Notes: generated from the letters alone by a model not told the origin. Numbered from the stretch's first letter, positions 37,671 through 49,418 are shown. The stretch: 64,000 nucleotides of DNA from Leucobacter muris (GCF_004028235.1 NZ_CP035037.1:1612001-1676000), one strand, 5' to 3'. Program-made: numbers and translations.

Positions 37671-38108
37671 GTGACCGATGTCGTAGAGATCCCCATCCGA
37701 GCCGAGGTGCCGCCCCGGTACGCGCACTCCGATGATGCGGGGGCGGATCTGTTCGCCGCCGAATCGGCGGTGCTGCAGCCGGGGGAGCGGGCGCTGATCG
37801 GCACGGGCGTCGCGATCGCGCTTCCCGAGGGGTACGCCGCGTTCGTGGTGCCCCGCAGCGGGCTCGCCGCGAAGCACGGCATCACTGTGGTGAACTCGCC
37901 CGGCACCGTCGACGCGGGGTACCGCGGCGAGATCAAGGTGACGCTGCTCAACACGGATCGGCATGAGCCGTTCCGCGTGGAGGCCGGCGATCGGATCGCG
38001 CAGCTGATCATCACGCCGGTGTCCCGCGCGGTGTTCGTGCCGGTGGAGGAGCTGCCGTCGAGCGTGCGCGGCGAGGCGGGTTTCGGATCGACGGGCGTGC
38101 GCGGCTGA
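37671..38108 (+). CDS. dut: dUTP diphosphatase
   Basis: 145 residues with all five trimeric dUTPase motifs: SDDAGADLFAA, VVPRSGLAAKHG, VVNSPGTVDAGYRGEIKV, GDRIAQLII and GEAGFGSTG. It converts dUTP to dUMP and pyrophosphate, limiting uracil in DNA and feeding thymidylate synthesis. GTG start, leaderless by the TAGCCT box. It leads the likely operon dut-DUF3710-DUF3159. Confidence 0.96.
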   Translation: MTDVVEIPIRAEVPPRYAHSDDAGADLFAAESAVLQPGERALIGTGVAIALPEGYAAFVVPRSGLAAKHGITVVNSPGTVDAGYRGEIKVTLLNTDRHEPFRVEAGDRIAQLIITPVSRAVFVPVEELPSSVRGEAGFGSTGVRG

Positions 38109-38174
38109 GGCCGTGCCCGCACAATCAGACGCAGAGGCCCGGCGGAACGGGCGCGAACAAGGAGTGTTCCGACT

Positions 38175-38843
38175 ATGAGCGAAGAACGACAGGCCGACGA
38201 GATCGAGCTGAGCGAGCCGCAGACGCCCCGGATCGACGATTCGAAGCCGGCGCCCGAGGATCGGGCGGAGGCGGGGCCCTTCGACGCGAGCGAGGTTCCG
38301 GCGATGCGTCCGTACGTCGACCTGGGCGGCATCAAGGTGGCCCCGCGGGAGGGTCTGCAGCTGCGGCTCGAGGTGGACGAGCGTGCGAACCGCGTCGTCG
38401 CCGTGTCGCTCGACTACGCGGAATCGCTGCTGCAGGTGCAGGCGTTCGCCGCTCCGAAGAGCACTGGCCTGTGGCACGGGGTGCGAGCCGACCTGGCGCA
38501 GCAGATGGCGTCGCAGGGCGCGTCGCTCGTCGAGGAGGACGGCCCGCTCGGCACCGAGCTGGTCGCTCGGACGCCGGTGCCGGCCGACCAGGGGGGCGGT
38601 ACGCGCGTGGCTCGCTTCGTCGCGGTCGACGGTCCCCGCTGGATGCTGCGCGGCGTCATCATGGGCCAGGCCGCGGTCGACGCCGACACGCGCGAGCGCG
38701 TGATCGATCTGTTCCGCGAACTCGTGGTGGTGCGCGGCGAGCAGCCGATGCCCCCGGGCGAGTTGCTGCCGCTGCGCGTTCCCGCCGGTGTGCAGGCTCA
38801 GCGCCAGACCCCTCCCGCCCAGGGCGGGGCTCAGCAGGCGTGA
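38175..38843 (+). CDS. DUF3710 protein
   Basis: 222 residues of the actinobacterial DUF3710 family: an acidic N-terminal 40 residues, then YVDLGGIKVAPREGLQLRLE, VVAVSLDYAESLLQVQAFAAPK, GLWHGVRADLAQQMASQG and PRWMLRGVIMGQAA. Soluble; function unknown. GAACAAGGAG precedes ATG 38175. The stop codon overlaps the DUF3159 start by 4 bp (GTGA), so the two proteins are translationally coupled, a pairing conserved in the phylum. Confidence 0.88.
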   Translation: MSEERQADEIELSEPQTPRIDDSKPAPEDRAEAGPFDASEVPAMRPYVDLGGIKVAPREGLQLRLEVDERANRVVAVSLDYAESLLQVQAFAAPKSTGLWHGVRADLAQQMASQGASLVEEDGPLGTELVARTPVPADQGGGTRVARFVAVDGPRWMLRGVIMGQAAVDADTRERVIDLFRELVVVRGEQPMPPGELLPLRVPAGVQAQRQTPPAQGGAQQA

Positions 38844-39625
38844 GCGACGACCGACCCGCCGACGCGCCGGGCGAGCGCGACGCCGATGCCGATGCGCCGC
38901 GCGAGCCGGCGGGTCGTGCGCCGAACGGCCGCGGCGGCCTGGGCGGCGTCGTCGATGCGGGTCTGCACGGCGAGGCCGTGTCGGCCCGCGGCGTGCTCGA
39001 GGCGATCGGTGGCTGGCGCGGCATCGCCGAGACGCTCGTTCCGGCGACCCTCTACCTCGGCGTCTTCGTCGTCACGCGCGACGCGCGCATCTCGGCGATC
39101 GCTCCGCTCGCGCTCGCGCTCGTCGCCTTCGGCTGGCGCCTGGTCCGCCGCGAGCCGGTGCAGGCAGCACTGTCCGGGCTGATCGGCGTGCTCGTCTGCG
39201 TGGGCGTGACGCTGTTCACCGGACGCGGCGAGGACTACTACCTGCCGGGGTTCTGGATCAACGCCGCGTGGATCGTCGCGCACTCCGTGTCGCTGCTCGT
39301 GGGGTGGCCCCTGATCGGGCTGCTGCTCGGCTTCCTGCGGGGCTCGCTCACCGAGTGGCGGCGCGTGCCGGTGCTGCGGCGGGCTGCGAATCTCTGCACC
39401 GTGTTCTGGATCGCGGCCTTCGGCGCGCGGCTCGCCGTGCAGCTGCCGCTCTACTTCGCGGCGCAGGGCGGCGATACGGCCGCCGTCGACGCGCTGGGAC
39501 TCGCCCGGCTGCTCATGGGCGTGCCGCTGTTCGCGCTCGCCGCGATCCTGACCTGGCTCGTGCTGAGCCGCGTCTCGGCGGCACTGGGCGACGCGCCGGA
39601 CAGCGCCACATCATCTGATGATTAG
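38840..39625 (+). CDS. DUF3159 membrane protein
   Basis: 261 residues with a hydrophilic 45-residue N-terminus and about five to six membrane helices. Family landmarks: GGWRGIAETLVPATLYLGVF, GFWINAAWIVAHSVSLLVGWP and WRRVPVLRRAANLCTVFW. Function unknown; conserved partner of DUF3710 and often near potassium uptake genes in relatives, which are absent here. GTG 38840 overlaps the upstream stop (GTGA), so this start is firm. Confidence 0.87.
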   Translation: MSDDRPADAPGERDADADAPREPAGRAPNGRGGLGGVVDAGLHGEAVSARGVLEAIGGWRGIAETLVPATLYLGVFVVTRDARISAIAPLALALVAFGWRLVRREPVQAALSGLIGVLVCVGVTLFTGRGEDYYLPGFWINAAWIVAHSVSLLVGWPLIGLLLGFLRGSLTEWRRVPVLRRAANLCTVFWIAAFGARLAVQLPLYFAAQGGDTAAVDALGLARLLMGVPLFALAAILTWLVLSRVSAALGDAPDSATSSDD

Positions 39626-39696
39626 CCGCGCGAAAACGGCGCGGAGACTGGGGAGACGCCTCCGGTAGAGTGTCCTGAGCGCGCCCGAATCCGGTG

Positions 39697-39720
39697 TAGA
39701 ATTATCTCGACATCGAGATA
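39697..39720 (+). promoter_or_regulatory. acnA promoter -10 (TAGAAT) with adjacent 18-bp palindromic operator
   Basis: TAGAAT (39697-39702) is a near-consensus -10. It abuts the perfect palindrome TATCTCGA-CA-TCGAGATA (39703-39720), which would cover the transcription start. An AT-containing perfect palindrome at this place in GC-rich DNA is a strong sign of a repressor site; the cognate regulator (for example an AcnR-like TetR protein) is not in the window. Confidence 0.7.
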
Positions 39721-39773
39721 TTTTGAGCATCCCACCGGATGCGGCGTGTCGGGACATGAGTGGAGGAACTGCA

Positions 39774-42456
<2,683 letters not shown>

Positions 42457-42461
<5 letters not shown>

Positions 42462-42558
42462 GTTCATGCCGTCTGGGCTGCGCCCAGGCGTCTGAGTTCA
42501 TGCCGTCTGGGCTGCGCCCAGGCGTCTGAGCTCATGCCGTCCGGGCTGCGCCCAGACG
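42457..42558 (+). repeat. Three 34-bp tandem repeats, each with a hairpin, at the acnA 3' end
   Basis: Units at 42457-42490, 42491-42524 and 42525-42558; the first two are identical and the third differs at four positions. A fourth truncated unit begins at 42559. Each unit carries an inverted repeat around CTGGGC-TGC-GCCCAG. The first unit includes the acnA stop codon, so the array grew from the gene end. It may act as a multiple terminator or mRNA-stabilising element. Confidence 0.9.
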
Positions 42559-42587
42559 TCTGAGCCATCCAGGCCGAGCGACACGCT

Positions 42588-42653
42588 GGAAGCCCGCTTC
42601 CGCCCCCGAACCGGATCGGTTCGCACGGGCGGGGGCGGGCTTCCGCCATGGTC
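42588..42653 (+). terminator. Long hairpin between acnA and dxs
   Basis: GGAAGCCC-type arm at 42588 pairs with GGGCTTCC ending at 42653, with an inner GCCCC/GGGGC stem. Probably terminates acnA transcription. Confidence 0.55.
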
Positions 42654-42661
42654 GGGCGCGG

Positions 42662-42667
42662 TAGACT
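42662..42667 (+). promoter_or_regulatory. -10 element (TAGACT) for dxs
   Basis: TAGACT, 6 nt, then an ATG at 42674, and 42 nt further the preferred GTG start with its own RBS. Confidence 0.5.
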
Positions 42668-42715
42668 GAGGGGATGCCCGGCGCATCCCGCCGGAACCGA
42701 CAGCGGAGGTGGCGA

Positions 42716-44680
42716 GTGGCGATCCTGGATCGAATCGAGTCCCCCCGCGACCTCGACGCGCTGACGCCGGAGCAGTGCCGCACGCTCGCGGCCGAGATCC
42801 GCGAGTTCCTCATCGCCGAGGTCGCGAAGACCGGCGGCCACCTCGGCCCGAACCTCGGCGTCGTCGAGCTGACGATCGCGATCCACCGGGTGTTCGAGTC
42901 GCCCCGCGATCCCATCGTCTTCGACACCGGCCACCAGAGCTACGTGCACAAGCTGCTGACGGGCCGCAAGGACTTCTCGCAGCTGCGCCAGCGGGGCGGC
43001 CTCGCGGGCTACCCCCAGCGCGCCGAGAGCGAGCACGACATCGTCGAGAGCTCCCACGCGTCGAGCTCGCTGAGCTGGGCCGACGGCATCTCGCGCGCCT
43101 TTGCCCGCCGCGCGCAGTCCGACCCCTCGCAGCACGACCGGCACGTGGTCGCGGTCGTGGGCGACGGCGCCCTCACCGGCGGCATGACGTGGGAGGCGCT
43201 CAACAACATCACCGACGACAACGACCGCAACCTCGTGATCGTCGTCAACGACAACGGGCGCTCCTACGCGCCCACGATCGGCGGCATGGCCCGCTTCCTC
43301 AACGGGGTGCGCACCTCATCGAGCTACCGCGACCTGCAAGAGGGCAGCGAGAAGTTCTTCTCCGCCTTCGGCGCTCCGGGCCGCACCGTCTACCGGGCCA
43401 CCCGGGGCGCGATGCGCGGCATCGCGAGCCGCGCCTCCGGCAACCAGGATCTCTACGCGAACCTCGACATCAAATACGTCGGCCCCATCGACGGGCACGA
43501 CCTCGAGGCGGTCGAGGAGGGGCTGCGGCAGGCGAAGGGCTACGGCCGGCCCACGCTGGTGCACGTCATCACCGAGAAGGGTCGCGGATACGCGCCCGCC
43601 GAGAACGACGAGGCCGATCAGTTCCACTCGGTCGGCAAGATCGACCCCGACAGCGGCGTGCCGGTGCAGGCGTCGTCGGGCGCGAGCTGGACGTCGGTGT
43701 TCCGCGAGCGCATCGTGGAGCTGGCCGAGGCCGACGACCGCGTCGTCGGCATCACCGCGGCGATGCTCGCCCCCACGGGCCTCGATCTGCTCGCAGAGAA
43801 GCACCCGGCTCGCGTCTACGACGTCGGCATCGCCGAGCAGCACGCGGTCACGAGCGCGGCCGGCCTCGCCTACGGCGGTCTGCACCCCGTCGTCGCGATC
43901 TACGCGACCTTCATGAACCGCGCTTTCGACCAGCTGCTCATGGACGTCGCCCTGCATCGGGCGGGTGTCACCTTCGTGCTGGATCGGGCGGGCGTCACGG
44001 GCCCCGACGGTGCGAGCCACAACGGCGTCTGGGATCTCGCCACGCTGCAGATCGTGCCGGGCATCAGGATCGCCGCTCCGCGTGACGAGGCGTCCCTGCG
44101 CGAGCTGCTGGGCGAGGCCGTGCGGGTCGACGACAGCCCCACGGTGATCCGCTACCCGAAGGGCGCGGTAGGGGAGCCGCTGCCGGCGCTGCGCCGACTC
44201 GACGACGGCGTCGACGTGCTGCTCGAGCCGGGCACCTCCGAACGCGCCGCCGAGACGGGTCCCGCGTCGACCGATACGTCGTCGACCGATGTGCTGTTCG
44301 TCACGGTCGGCCCGATGGCGCGCGTCGCGCTCGACGCGGCCGCAATCCTCTCCGAGCAGGGCATCACGTCGACGGTCGTGGACCCGCGCTGGGTGGTGCC
44401 GGTGGCGCAGTCGGTCACGGACCTCGCGCGCGGTCACCGTCTGCTCATCAGCATCGAGGACGGCATTCGCGTGGGCGGTGTGGGCACTCGGATCAGGCAG
44501 GCGCTGCGCGACGCCGGCGTCGACACGGCGGTGAGCGAGCTGGGCACACCCGACGCGTTCCCCGAGCACGCCTCTCGCGACGAGCTGCTGCACGATGCGG
44601 GGCTCACGGCTGAGCAGATCGCCGCGGCGGTCGCGGATCAGGTGCGGGGCAAGCGTATCCCGATCGCCCGCCCCGAGTAG
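42716..44680 (+). CDS. dxs: 1-deoxy-D-xylulose-5-phosphate synthase
   Basis: 654 residues. Thiamine diphosphate site VGDGALTGGMTWEALNNI, GGHLGPNLGVVELTIAIH, DTGHQSYVHKLLTGR, IAEQHAVTSAAGLAYGG, and FVLDRAGVTGPDGASHNGVWD are all diagnostic. It joins pyruvate and glyceraldehyde 3-phosphate, the first step of the MEP isoprenoid pathway. GTG 42716 is chosen because GGAGG (42705-42709) is 6 nt upstream and the protein then begins MAILDRIESPRDL as homologues do. An ATG at 42674 in the same frame has leaderless spacing to TAGACT and would add 14 basic residues. Confidence 0.94.
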   Translation: MAILDRIESPRDLDALTPEQCRTLAAEIREFLIAEVAKTGGHLGPNLGVVELTIAIHRVFESPRDPIVFDTGHQSYVHKLLTGRKDFSQLRQRGGLAGYPQRAESEHDIVESSHASSSLSWADGISRAFARRAQSDPSQHDRHVVAVVGDGALTGGMTWEALNNITDDNDRNLVIVVNDNGRSYAPTIGGMARFLNGVRTSSSYRDLQEGSEKFFSAFGAPGRTVYRATRGAMRGIASRASGNQDLYANLDIKYVGPIDGHDLEAVEEGLRQAKGYGRPTLVHVITEKGRGYAPAENDEADQFHSVGKIDPDSGVPVQASSGASWTSVFRERIVELAEADDRVVGITAAMLAPTGLDLLAEKHPARVYDVGIAEQHAVTSAAGLAYGGLHPVVAIYATFMNRAFDQLLMDVALHRAGVTFVLDRAGVTGPDGASHNGVWDLATLQIVPGIRIAAPRDEASLRELLGEAVRVDDSPTVIRYPKGAVGEPLPALRRLDDGVDVLLEPGTSERAAETGPASTDTSSTDVLFVTVGPMARVALDAAAILSEQGITSTVVDPRWVVPVAQSVTDLARGHRLLISIEDGIRVGGVGTRIRQALRDAGVDTAVSELGTPDAFPEHASRDELLHDAGLTAEQIAAAVADQVRGKRIPIARPE

Positions 44681-44765
44681 CGCGAGTCGGATACCTGCCG
44701 CGCGCGGCACGGCCGAGACCCCTGCCCGGATGATCCGAACAGGGGCCTCAGGCACACGGAGGCGT

Positions 44766-46901
44766 CTAGCGGGCGCCCTGGATGCGCGGCTCGTGGAACA
44801 CCCCGCCGAACGCGCGCTCGCTCGCGCCCACGCGATCGAGGTAGGGGGTCGCGCCGCCCGCCTGGAACGGCCACCCGGCGCCGAGGATGAGGCACAGGTC
44901 GATGTCCTCCGCCGCGGCCACCACACCCTCGTCGAGCATGATCTTGATCTCGTTCGCGAGCTCGTCCTCGACGCGGCGCAGGATCTCCTCCTCGCTCGCC
45001 GCGGTCTTGCCGAGCGTGACGGCCTTCTTGCCCGCCTTCGACAGATCCTCGACCTTGCCGTGCTTGGTCTTGACGAGGGGCTCGTCGACCTCGGCCAGCC
45101 GGTGCAGGTTCTCCGAGGCGTAGAACCGGTCGGGGAACGCGTGCACCATGGTGTCCTGCACGTGTGCCGCCACCTTCCAGCCGACGAGGTCGATGAGCTC
45201 GAACGGGCCCATGGGCAGGCCGATCGGCGCGAGTGCGCGCTCGACCACCGGCATCGGGGTGCCCTCGTCGAGCGCGCGTGCCGCCTCGCCCATCACCTTC
45301 GCGAGCAGGCGGTTCACCACGAAGCCGGGGCGGTCGGCCGTGATCACGGCGCTCTTGCCGAGTTTCTTCGCGACGGACATCGCGGTCGCCAGCGCCGCGT
45401 CGTCGGTGGCGGGCACCTTGACGACCTCGATGAGGGGCATCACCGCGACCGGGTTGAAGAAGTGGAAGCCCACGAGCCGCTCGGGATGGGCGAGCTTCGC
45501 GCCGATCTGCTCGACCGACAGCGACGAGGTGTTCGTGGCGATGATGGCTTCGGGGGAGATGATCGGCTCGATCTCGGCGAACACCTGCTGCTTCACGCCG
45601 AGCTCTTCGAACACGGCCTCGATCACCCAGTCGCAGTCGGCGTAGAGCGCCTTGTCGGTGGTGCCGCTCACGAGCGCCTTCAACTGGTTGGCGTCGTCGG
45701 ACGAGAGCCGGCCCTTCTGGTGCATCTTGTCGATCTCGCCGCGGATGTACTCGAGACCCTTGTCGACGCGCGCCTGGTCGAGGTCGGTGATGAGCACGGG
45801 CACGCGCAGCTTGCGGGCGAAGAGCAGCGCGAACTGGCTGGCCATGAGACCGGCGCCGATCACGCCCACCTTCTTGACGGGGCGGGCGAGCTCGCGGTCG
45901 GGGGCGCCCGCGGGCCGCTTCGCGCGCTTCTGCACGAGGTCGAAGGCGTAGATGGAGGCCGCGAACTGGTCGCTCGAGATCAGTTGGGCGAGCGCGTCGT
46001 CTTCGCGCTCGAAGCCGCGCTCGATGTCGTTGTCCTTCGCCGCGCTGAGCAGGTCGAGGGCGACGTAGGGCGCCTTCGCCGCGGTGCCGATGCGCGCCTT
46101 GAGGGTGTCGCGCGCGATCTTGATCGCGGCTGGCCACTTGGTGAGGCGCTCGAGCTTGCCGGGCGCGTGGGGCCGGTCGACCTTGACGCGCCCCTCGATC
46201 ACGCCGTCGGCCCACGCGACGGAGCGCTCGAGGAAGCTGGCCGCGCCGAACATCGCGTCGAAGAGGCCCATCTCGTAGGCCTGCTTCGGCTTGAGCATGC
46301 GGTTGTTCTTGAGCGGGTTCGAGACGATGATCTCGAGGGCGTTCTCGATGCCGATGAGGTTCGGCACGAGGGTGGCGCCGCCCCAGCCGGGGATGATGCC
46401 GAGGAAGACCTCGGGGAACGCGAGTGCCGCAGCCGACGAGTCGAGCGTGCGGTAGTCGCAGCCCAGCGCGATCTCCATAGCCCCGCCGAGCGCGAGACCG
46501 TTGACGAAGGCGAAGGAGGGCACGCCGAGCTTGCCCAGCTTGCCGAGGACTCGGTGCCCGTACTGCGCCATGAGGCGCGCGTTCTGCTCGGTGGCGAGCG
46601 TGGAGACCTTCGAGAGGTCGGCGCCCGCGGCGAAGATGAACGGCTTGCCGGTGACCGCGACGGCGCGGATCTCGCCCGCGGCGGCCCGATCGCGCTGCTC
46701 GTCGAGCACGCGCTCGAGGCCCTGCAGGGTACGGGGTCCGAGTGTGTTGGGGCGCGTGTGGTCGCGACCGTTGTCGAGGGTGATGAGGGCGAGCGCGCCG
46801 CCCGAGGGCAGTGCGACGTCGCGCACGTACGATTCGGTGACGACCTCGTCGGCCGAGGCGTCGATGATCGGCGAGAAATCGATCTTGCTGTAGTCGGTCA
46901 T
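44766..46901 (-). CDS. fadB: Fatty acid oxidation multifunctional protein, FadB-like (enoyl-CoA hydratase/3-hydroxyacyl-CoA dehydrogenase)
   Basis: 711 residues. The N-terminal crotonase half has the oxyanion-hole segments FIFAAGADLSKV and GLALGGAMEIALGCDYR with catalytic Glu in FPEVFLGIIPGWGG. The dehydrogenase half begins near residue 348 with VGVIGAGLMASQFAL (NAD binding) and contains ATNTSSLSVEQIG and VGFHFFNPVAVMPLIEVV with the catalytic His. It performs steps 2 and 3 of beta-oxidation. It starts 5 bp after the fadA stop and forms a two-gene operon with it. Confidence 0.93.
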   Translation of the reverse strand: MTDYSKIDFSPIIDASADEVVTESYVRDVALPSGGALALITLDNGRDHTRPNTLGPRTLQGLERVLDEQRDRAAAGEIRAVAVTGKPFIFAAGADLSKVSTLATEQNARLMAQYGHRVLGKLGKLGVPSFAFVNGLALGGAMEIALGCDYRTLDSSAAALAFPEVFLGIIPGWGGATLVPNLIGIENALEIIVSNPLKNNRMLKPKQAYEMGLFDAMFGAASFLERSVAWADGVIEGRVKVDRPHAPGKLERLTKWPAAIKIARDTLKARIGTAAKAPYVALDLLSAAKDNDIERGFEREDDALAQLISSDQFAASIYAFDLVQKRAKRPAGAPDRELARPVKKVGVIGAGLMASQFALLFARKLRVPVLITDLDQARVDKGLEYIRGEIDKMHQKGRLSSDDANQLKALVSGTTDKALYADCDWVIEAVFEELGVKQQVFAEIEPIISPEAIIATNTSSLSVEQIGAKLAHPERLVGFHFFNPVAVMPLIEVVKVPATDDAALATAMSVAKKLGKSAVITADRPGFVVNRLLAKVMGEAARALDEGTPMPVVERALAPIGLPMGPFELIDLVGWKVAAHVQDTMVHAFPDRFYASENLHRLAEVDEPLVKTKHGKVEDLSKAGKKAVTLGKTAASEEEILRRVEDELANEIKIMLDEGVVAAAEDIDLCLILGAGWPFQAGGATPYLDRVGASERAFGGVFHEPRIQGAR

Positions 46902-46906
46902 GGCGA

Positions 46907-48112
46907 TTACTTCTTGCCCTTCTTGCCGTCGAAGTGAGGATTCTCCCAGATGGCGGTGCCGCCCTGGCCGAGGCCGACGCACATGGCGGTCACGCCGTAG
47001 CGCACGTCGGGACGCTGCTCGAACTGGCGCGCGAGCTGGATCATGAGGCGCACGCCGGAGGCCGCGAGCGGGTGGCCGAACGCGATGGCGCCACCCCAGG
47101 GGTTGACGCGCGGGTCGTCGTCGGCGATCCCGAAGTGGTCGGTGAACGAGAGCACCTGCACCGCGAAGGCCTCGTTGAGCTCGAAGAGGCCGATGTCGTC
47201 GACGGTGAGCCCGGCTCGCTTCAGCGCCTTCTCGGTCGACGGCACGGGGCCGAGGCCCATGACCTCGGGCTGCACGCCGGCGAAGGCGAAGCCGACGAGG
47301 CGCATCTTGGCACCGAGTCCCAGTTCCTTGGCGGTGTCGGCGCCAGCGAGCAGCGAGACCGTGGCGCCGTCGGTGAGCGGGGAGGCGTTGCCGGCGGTGA
47401 CGCGGCCGTGGGGTCGGAACGGAGTCTTCAGGCCGGCGAGGCCCTCCATGGTGGTCTGCGGACGACGGCCCTCGTCTTCGGTGGCGACGCCCCAGCCGCT
47501 CTCGGAGCGGGTGGCGACGGGCACGAGGTCGGCCTGGATGTCGCCGCGGTCGTACGCCGCCTGCACCTTGTGCTGGCTCAGCATGCCGAAGCGGTCGGCG
47601 CGCTCCTTGGTGAGCTCGGGGAAGCGGTCGTGCAGCCGCTCGGCGGTGATGCCCATGTTGAGGGCGTCCGGGCTCACGAGCTTCTCGGCCACGAATCGGG
47701 GGTTCGGGTCGGCATCGAGGCCGATGGGGTGCCGCCCCATGTGCTCGACCCCGCCGGCGATCGCGAGGTCGTACTGGCCCGAGCCGATCGCCGCGCCCAT
47801 GAACGAGGCGACGGTGAGGGCGCCCGCGCACATGCGGTCGAGCGCAAAGCCCGGCACGGTGACGGGCAGGCCCGCGAGCATTGCGACGGTGCGGCCCAGG
47901 GTGAGCCCCTGGTCGCCCTGCTGCGTGGTCGCCGCGATGCCCACATCGTCGATGCGGTCGAGCGGAAGCGCCTCGTTGCGCTCGATCAGGCCCTGCAGCG
48001 CCTTGACCGCCAGGTCGTCGGCGCGGGTCCCCGCGTACAGTCCCTTTTCGCCGGCGCGACCGAACGGGGTGCGCACCCCGTCGACGAACACGACTTCTCT
48101 CATTGCGGCCAC
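46907..48112 (-). CDS. fadA: Acetyl-CoA acyltransferase (3-ketoacyl-CoA thiolase)
   Basis: 401 residues. Thiolase active site: nucleophile Cys95 in LDRMCAGALT, His in FGHPLAASG and the second Cys in MCVGLGQGG. GGVEHMGRHPIG and NEAFAVQVLSF are family landmarks. It cleaves 3-ketoacyl-CoA to acetyl-CoA at the end of each beta-oxidation cycle. Start: GTG 48112 is 4 nt after GGAGG; the in-frame ATG at 48103 is too far from it. A lysine-rich C-terminal tail (DGKKGKK) is present. First gene of the fadA-fadB operon. Confidence 0.93.
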   Translation of the reverse strand: MAAMREVVFVDGVRTPFGRAGEKGLYAGTRADDLAVKALQGLIERNEALPLDRIDDVGIAATTQQGDQGLTLGRTVAMLAGLPVTVPGFALDRMCAGALTVASFMGAAIGSGQYDLAIAGGVEHMGRHPIGLDADPNPRFVAEKLVSPDALNMGITAERLHDRFPELTKERADRFGMLSQHKVQAAYDRGDIQADLVPVATRSESGWGVATEDEGRRPQTTMEGLAGLKTPFRPHGRVTAGNASPLTDGATVSLLAGADTAKELGLGAKMRLVGFAFAGVQPEVMGLGPVPSTEKALKRAGLTVDDIGLFELNEAFAVQVLSFTDHFGIADDDPRVNPWGGAIAFGHPLAASGVRLMIQLARQFEQRPDVRYGVTAMCVGLGQGGTAIWENPHFDGKKGKK

Positions 48113-48138
48113 TGTGCCTCCATCAGGTGTGTGATCTG

Positions 48139-48167
48139 CGTCTCAACCATCCTAGAGACGGAGTCTC
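48139..48167 (-). promoter_or_regulatory. Candidate fadA promoter and repressor site
   Basis: A minus-strand TAGGAT (48149-48154) lies 37 bp before the fadA start. It is flanked by CGTCTC (48139-48144) and GAGACG (48155-48160), and the perfect 13-bp palindrome GAGAC-GGA-GTCTC occupies 48155-48167. Repeated GTCTC/GAGAC arms around a -10 box suggest a TetR-type operator; this is inference. Confidence 0.4.
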
Positions 48168-48224
48168 ACCGAGGGAAGGGGGAGTGCGTGATCGCCGCAA
48201 TTCCGAGCACCACAGTGTTACTTC

Positions 48225-49418
48225 TTATGCGAGGTCCACAAAAGCGGCGGCAATGATTGGTGCAGTGATGCCAATCTGCCAGTCACGGGCGCCCAACTCT
48301 TTGAGACGCAGTGCCACTGCGGCGGTCGAGCGATCTCCGGGCGGGCTCCACACGACCCGCCGCAGGGTGTCCGGCGTCAGCAGATTCTCGAGGGGGATGC
48401 GCTGCCGCTCGGCTTCGGCCTCGAGGGCTCCCCGGGCTGCGGCGAGCCGCGCAGCGGCCTCGGGATGGCGCTGCGGCCACCCACGATGGTGGGGCATGAA
48501 ATCGGGATCCCGCGGCTTCGGCCCCGGCAGATCCTCGGTCGTCTTGCCGTTCAGGATCGCCCGCCACCACCGGTCGATCTCGGGGCGGCTGGCTCGGCCG
48601 CGGAAGGTCTGCAATCGGGCGAGGTCGCCCTTCGAGCGGGGGTTCGCCGCGGCGGCCGCCACGATCGAGGAGTCGGGGATCAGCCGGCCGGGCGCCACGT
48701 CGCGCTCGCGAGCGAGTTCGTCGCGCGCCAGCCACAGTTCGCGTGCGATCGCGAGCGCACGGGGCGAGCGCAGAGCGTGGCCGCCGGAGAGCTTGCGCCA
48801 GGGCTCCGGACCGCGGGGCTTGTCGGGGCGGGTGCGCACGGCTTCGAACTCCTGCAGCGCGAACTCGGTCTTGCCCTGCGCCTCGAGATCCTGGGCGACG
48901 GCGTCTCGCAGGTCGGGCAGCAGCGCCACGTCGAGGGCCGCGTACTCGAGCCAGGGCTCGGGCAGCGGGCGCTGCGACCAGTCGGCGGCCGAGTGGGCCT
49001 TCTCGAGGCTGATCCCGAGCAGCGACTCCACGATCGCACCGAGGCCGACCCGCTCGTAGCCGAGCAGTCGCGCGGCGAGCTCGGTGTCGAAGAGGCGGGT
49101 GGGCTGCAGGCCGATCGCGCTGAGGCAGGGGATGTCCTGGCTCGCGGCGTGGAGGATCCACTCCTCGTCACCGATGGCCTCGGCCAGAGGTGCGAAGGTC
49201 TCGAGCTCGGTGGGGTCGAACAGGAACGGGCGGGCGCCGCGCCGGAACACCTGCACGAGGTAGGCGTCCGAGCCGTAGCGGAAGCCGGATGCCCGCTCTG
49301 CGTCGACGCCGACGGGGCCCGCGCCCGATGCGAGGGCGTCGGCGGCGCGCTCCAGAGCCGCCTCGTCGGTGACGAGCGACCAGTCGGTGTCGAGTTCGGA
49401 CTGCTCGACCACGGTCAC
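48225..49418 (-). CDS. rnd: Ribonuclease D-like 3'-5' exonuclease with HRDC domain
   Basis: 397 residues. DEDD-Y exonuclease motifs: GPVGVDAERASGF (DxE), HAASQDIPCLSAIGLQPTRLFD (second Asp block) and LEYAALDVALLPDL (YxxxD). An HRDC domain follows around SPRALAIARELWLARDELARE. It trims structured RNA 3' ends such as tRNA precursors. The GTG start overlaps the DUF3000 stop by 4 bp (49415-49418), so the two genes are translationally coupled. Confidence 0.9.
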   Translation of the reverse strand: MTVVEQSELDTDWSLVTDEAALERAADALASGAGPVGVDAERASGFRYGSDAYLVQVFRRGARPFLFDPTELETFAPLAEAIGDEEWILHAASQDIPCLSAIGLQPTRLFDTELAARLLGYERVGLGAIVESLLGISLEKAHSAADWSQRPLPEPWLEYAALDVALLPDLRDAVAQDLEAQGKTEFALQEFEAVRTRPDKPRGPEPWRKLSGGHALRSPRALAIARELWLARDELARERDVAPGRLIPDSSIVAAAAANPRSKGDLARLQTFRGRASRPEIDRWWRAILNGKTTEDLPGPKPRDPDFMPHHRGWPQRHPEAAARLAAARGALEAEAERQRIPLENLLTPDTLRRVVWSPPGDRSTAAVALRLKELGARDWQIGITAPIIAAAFVDLA

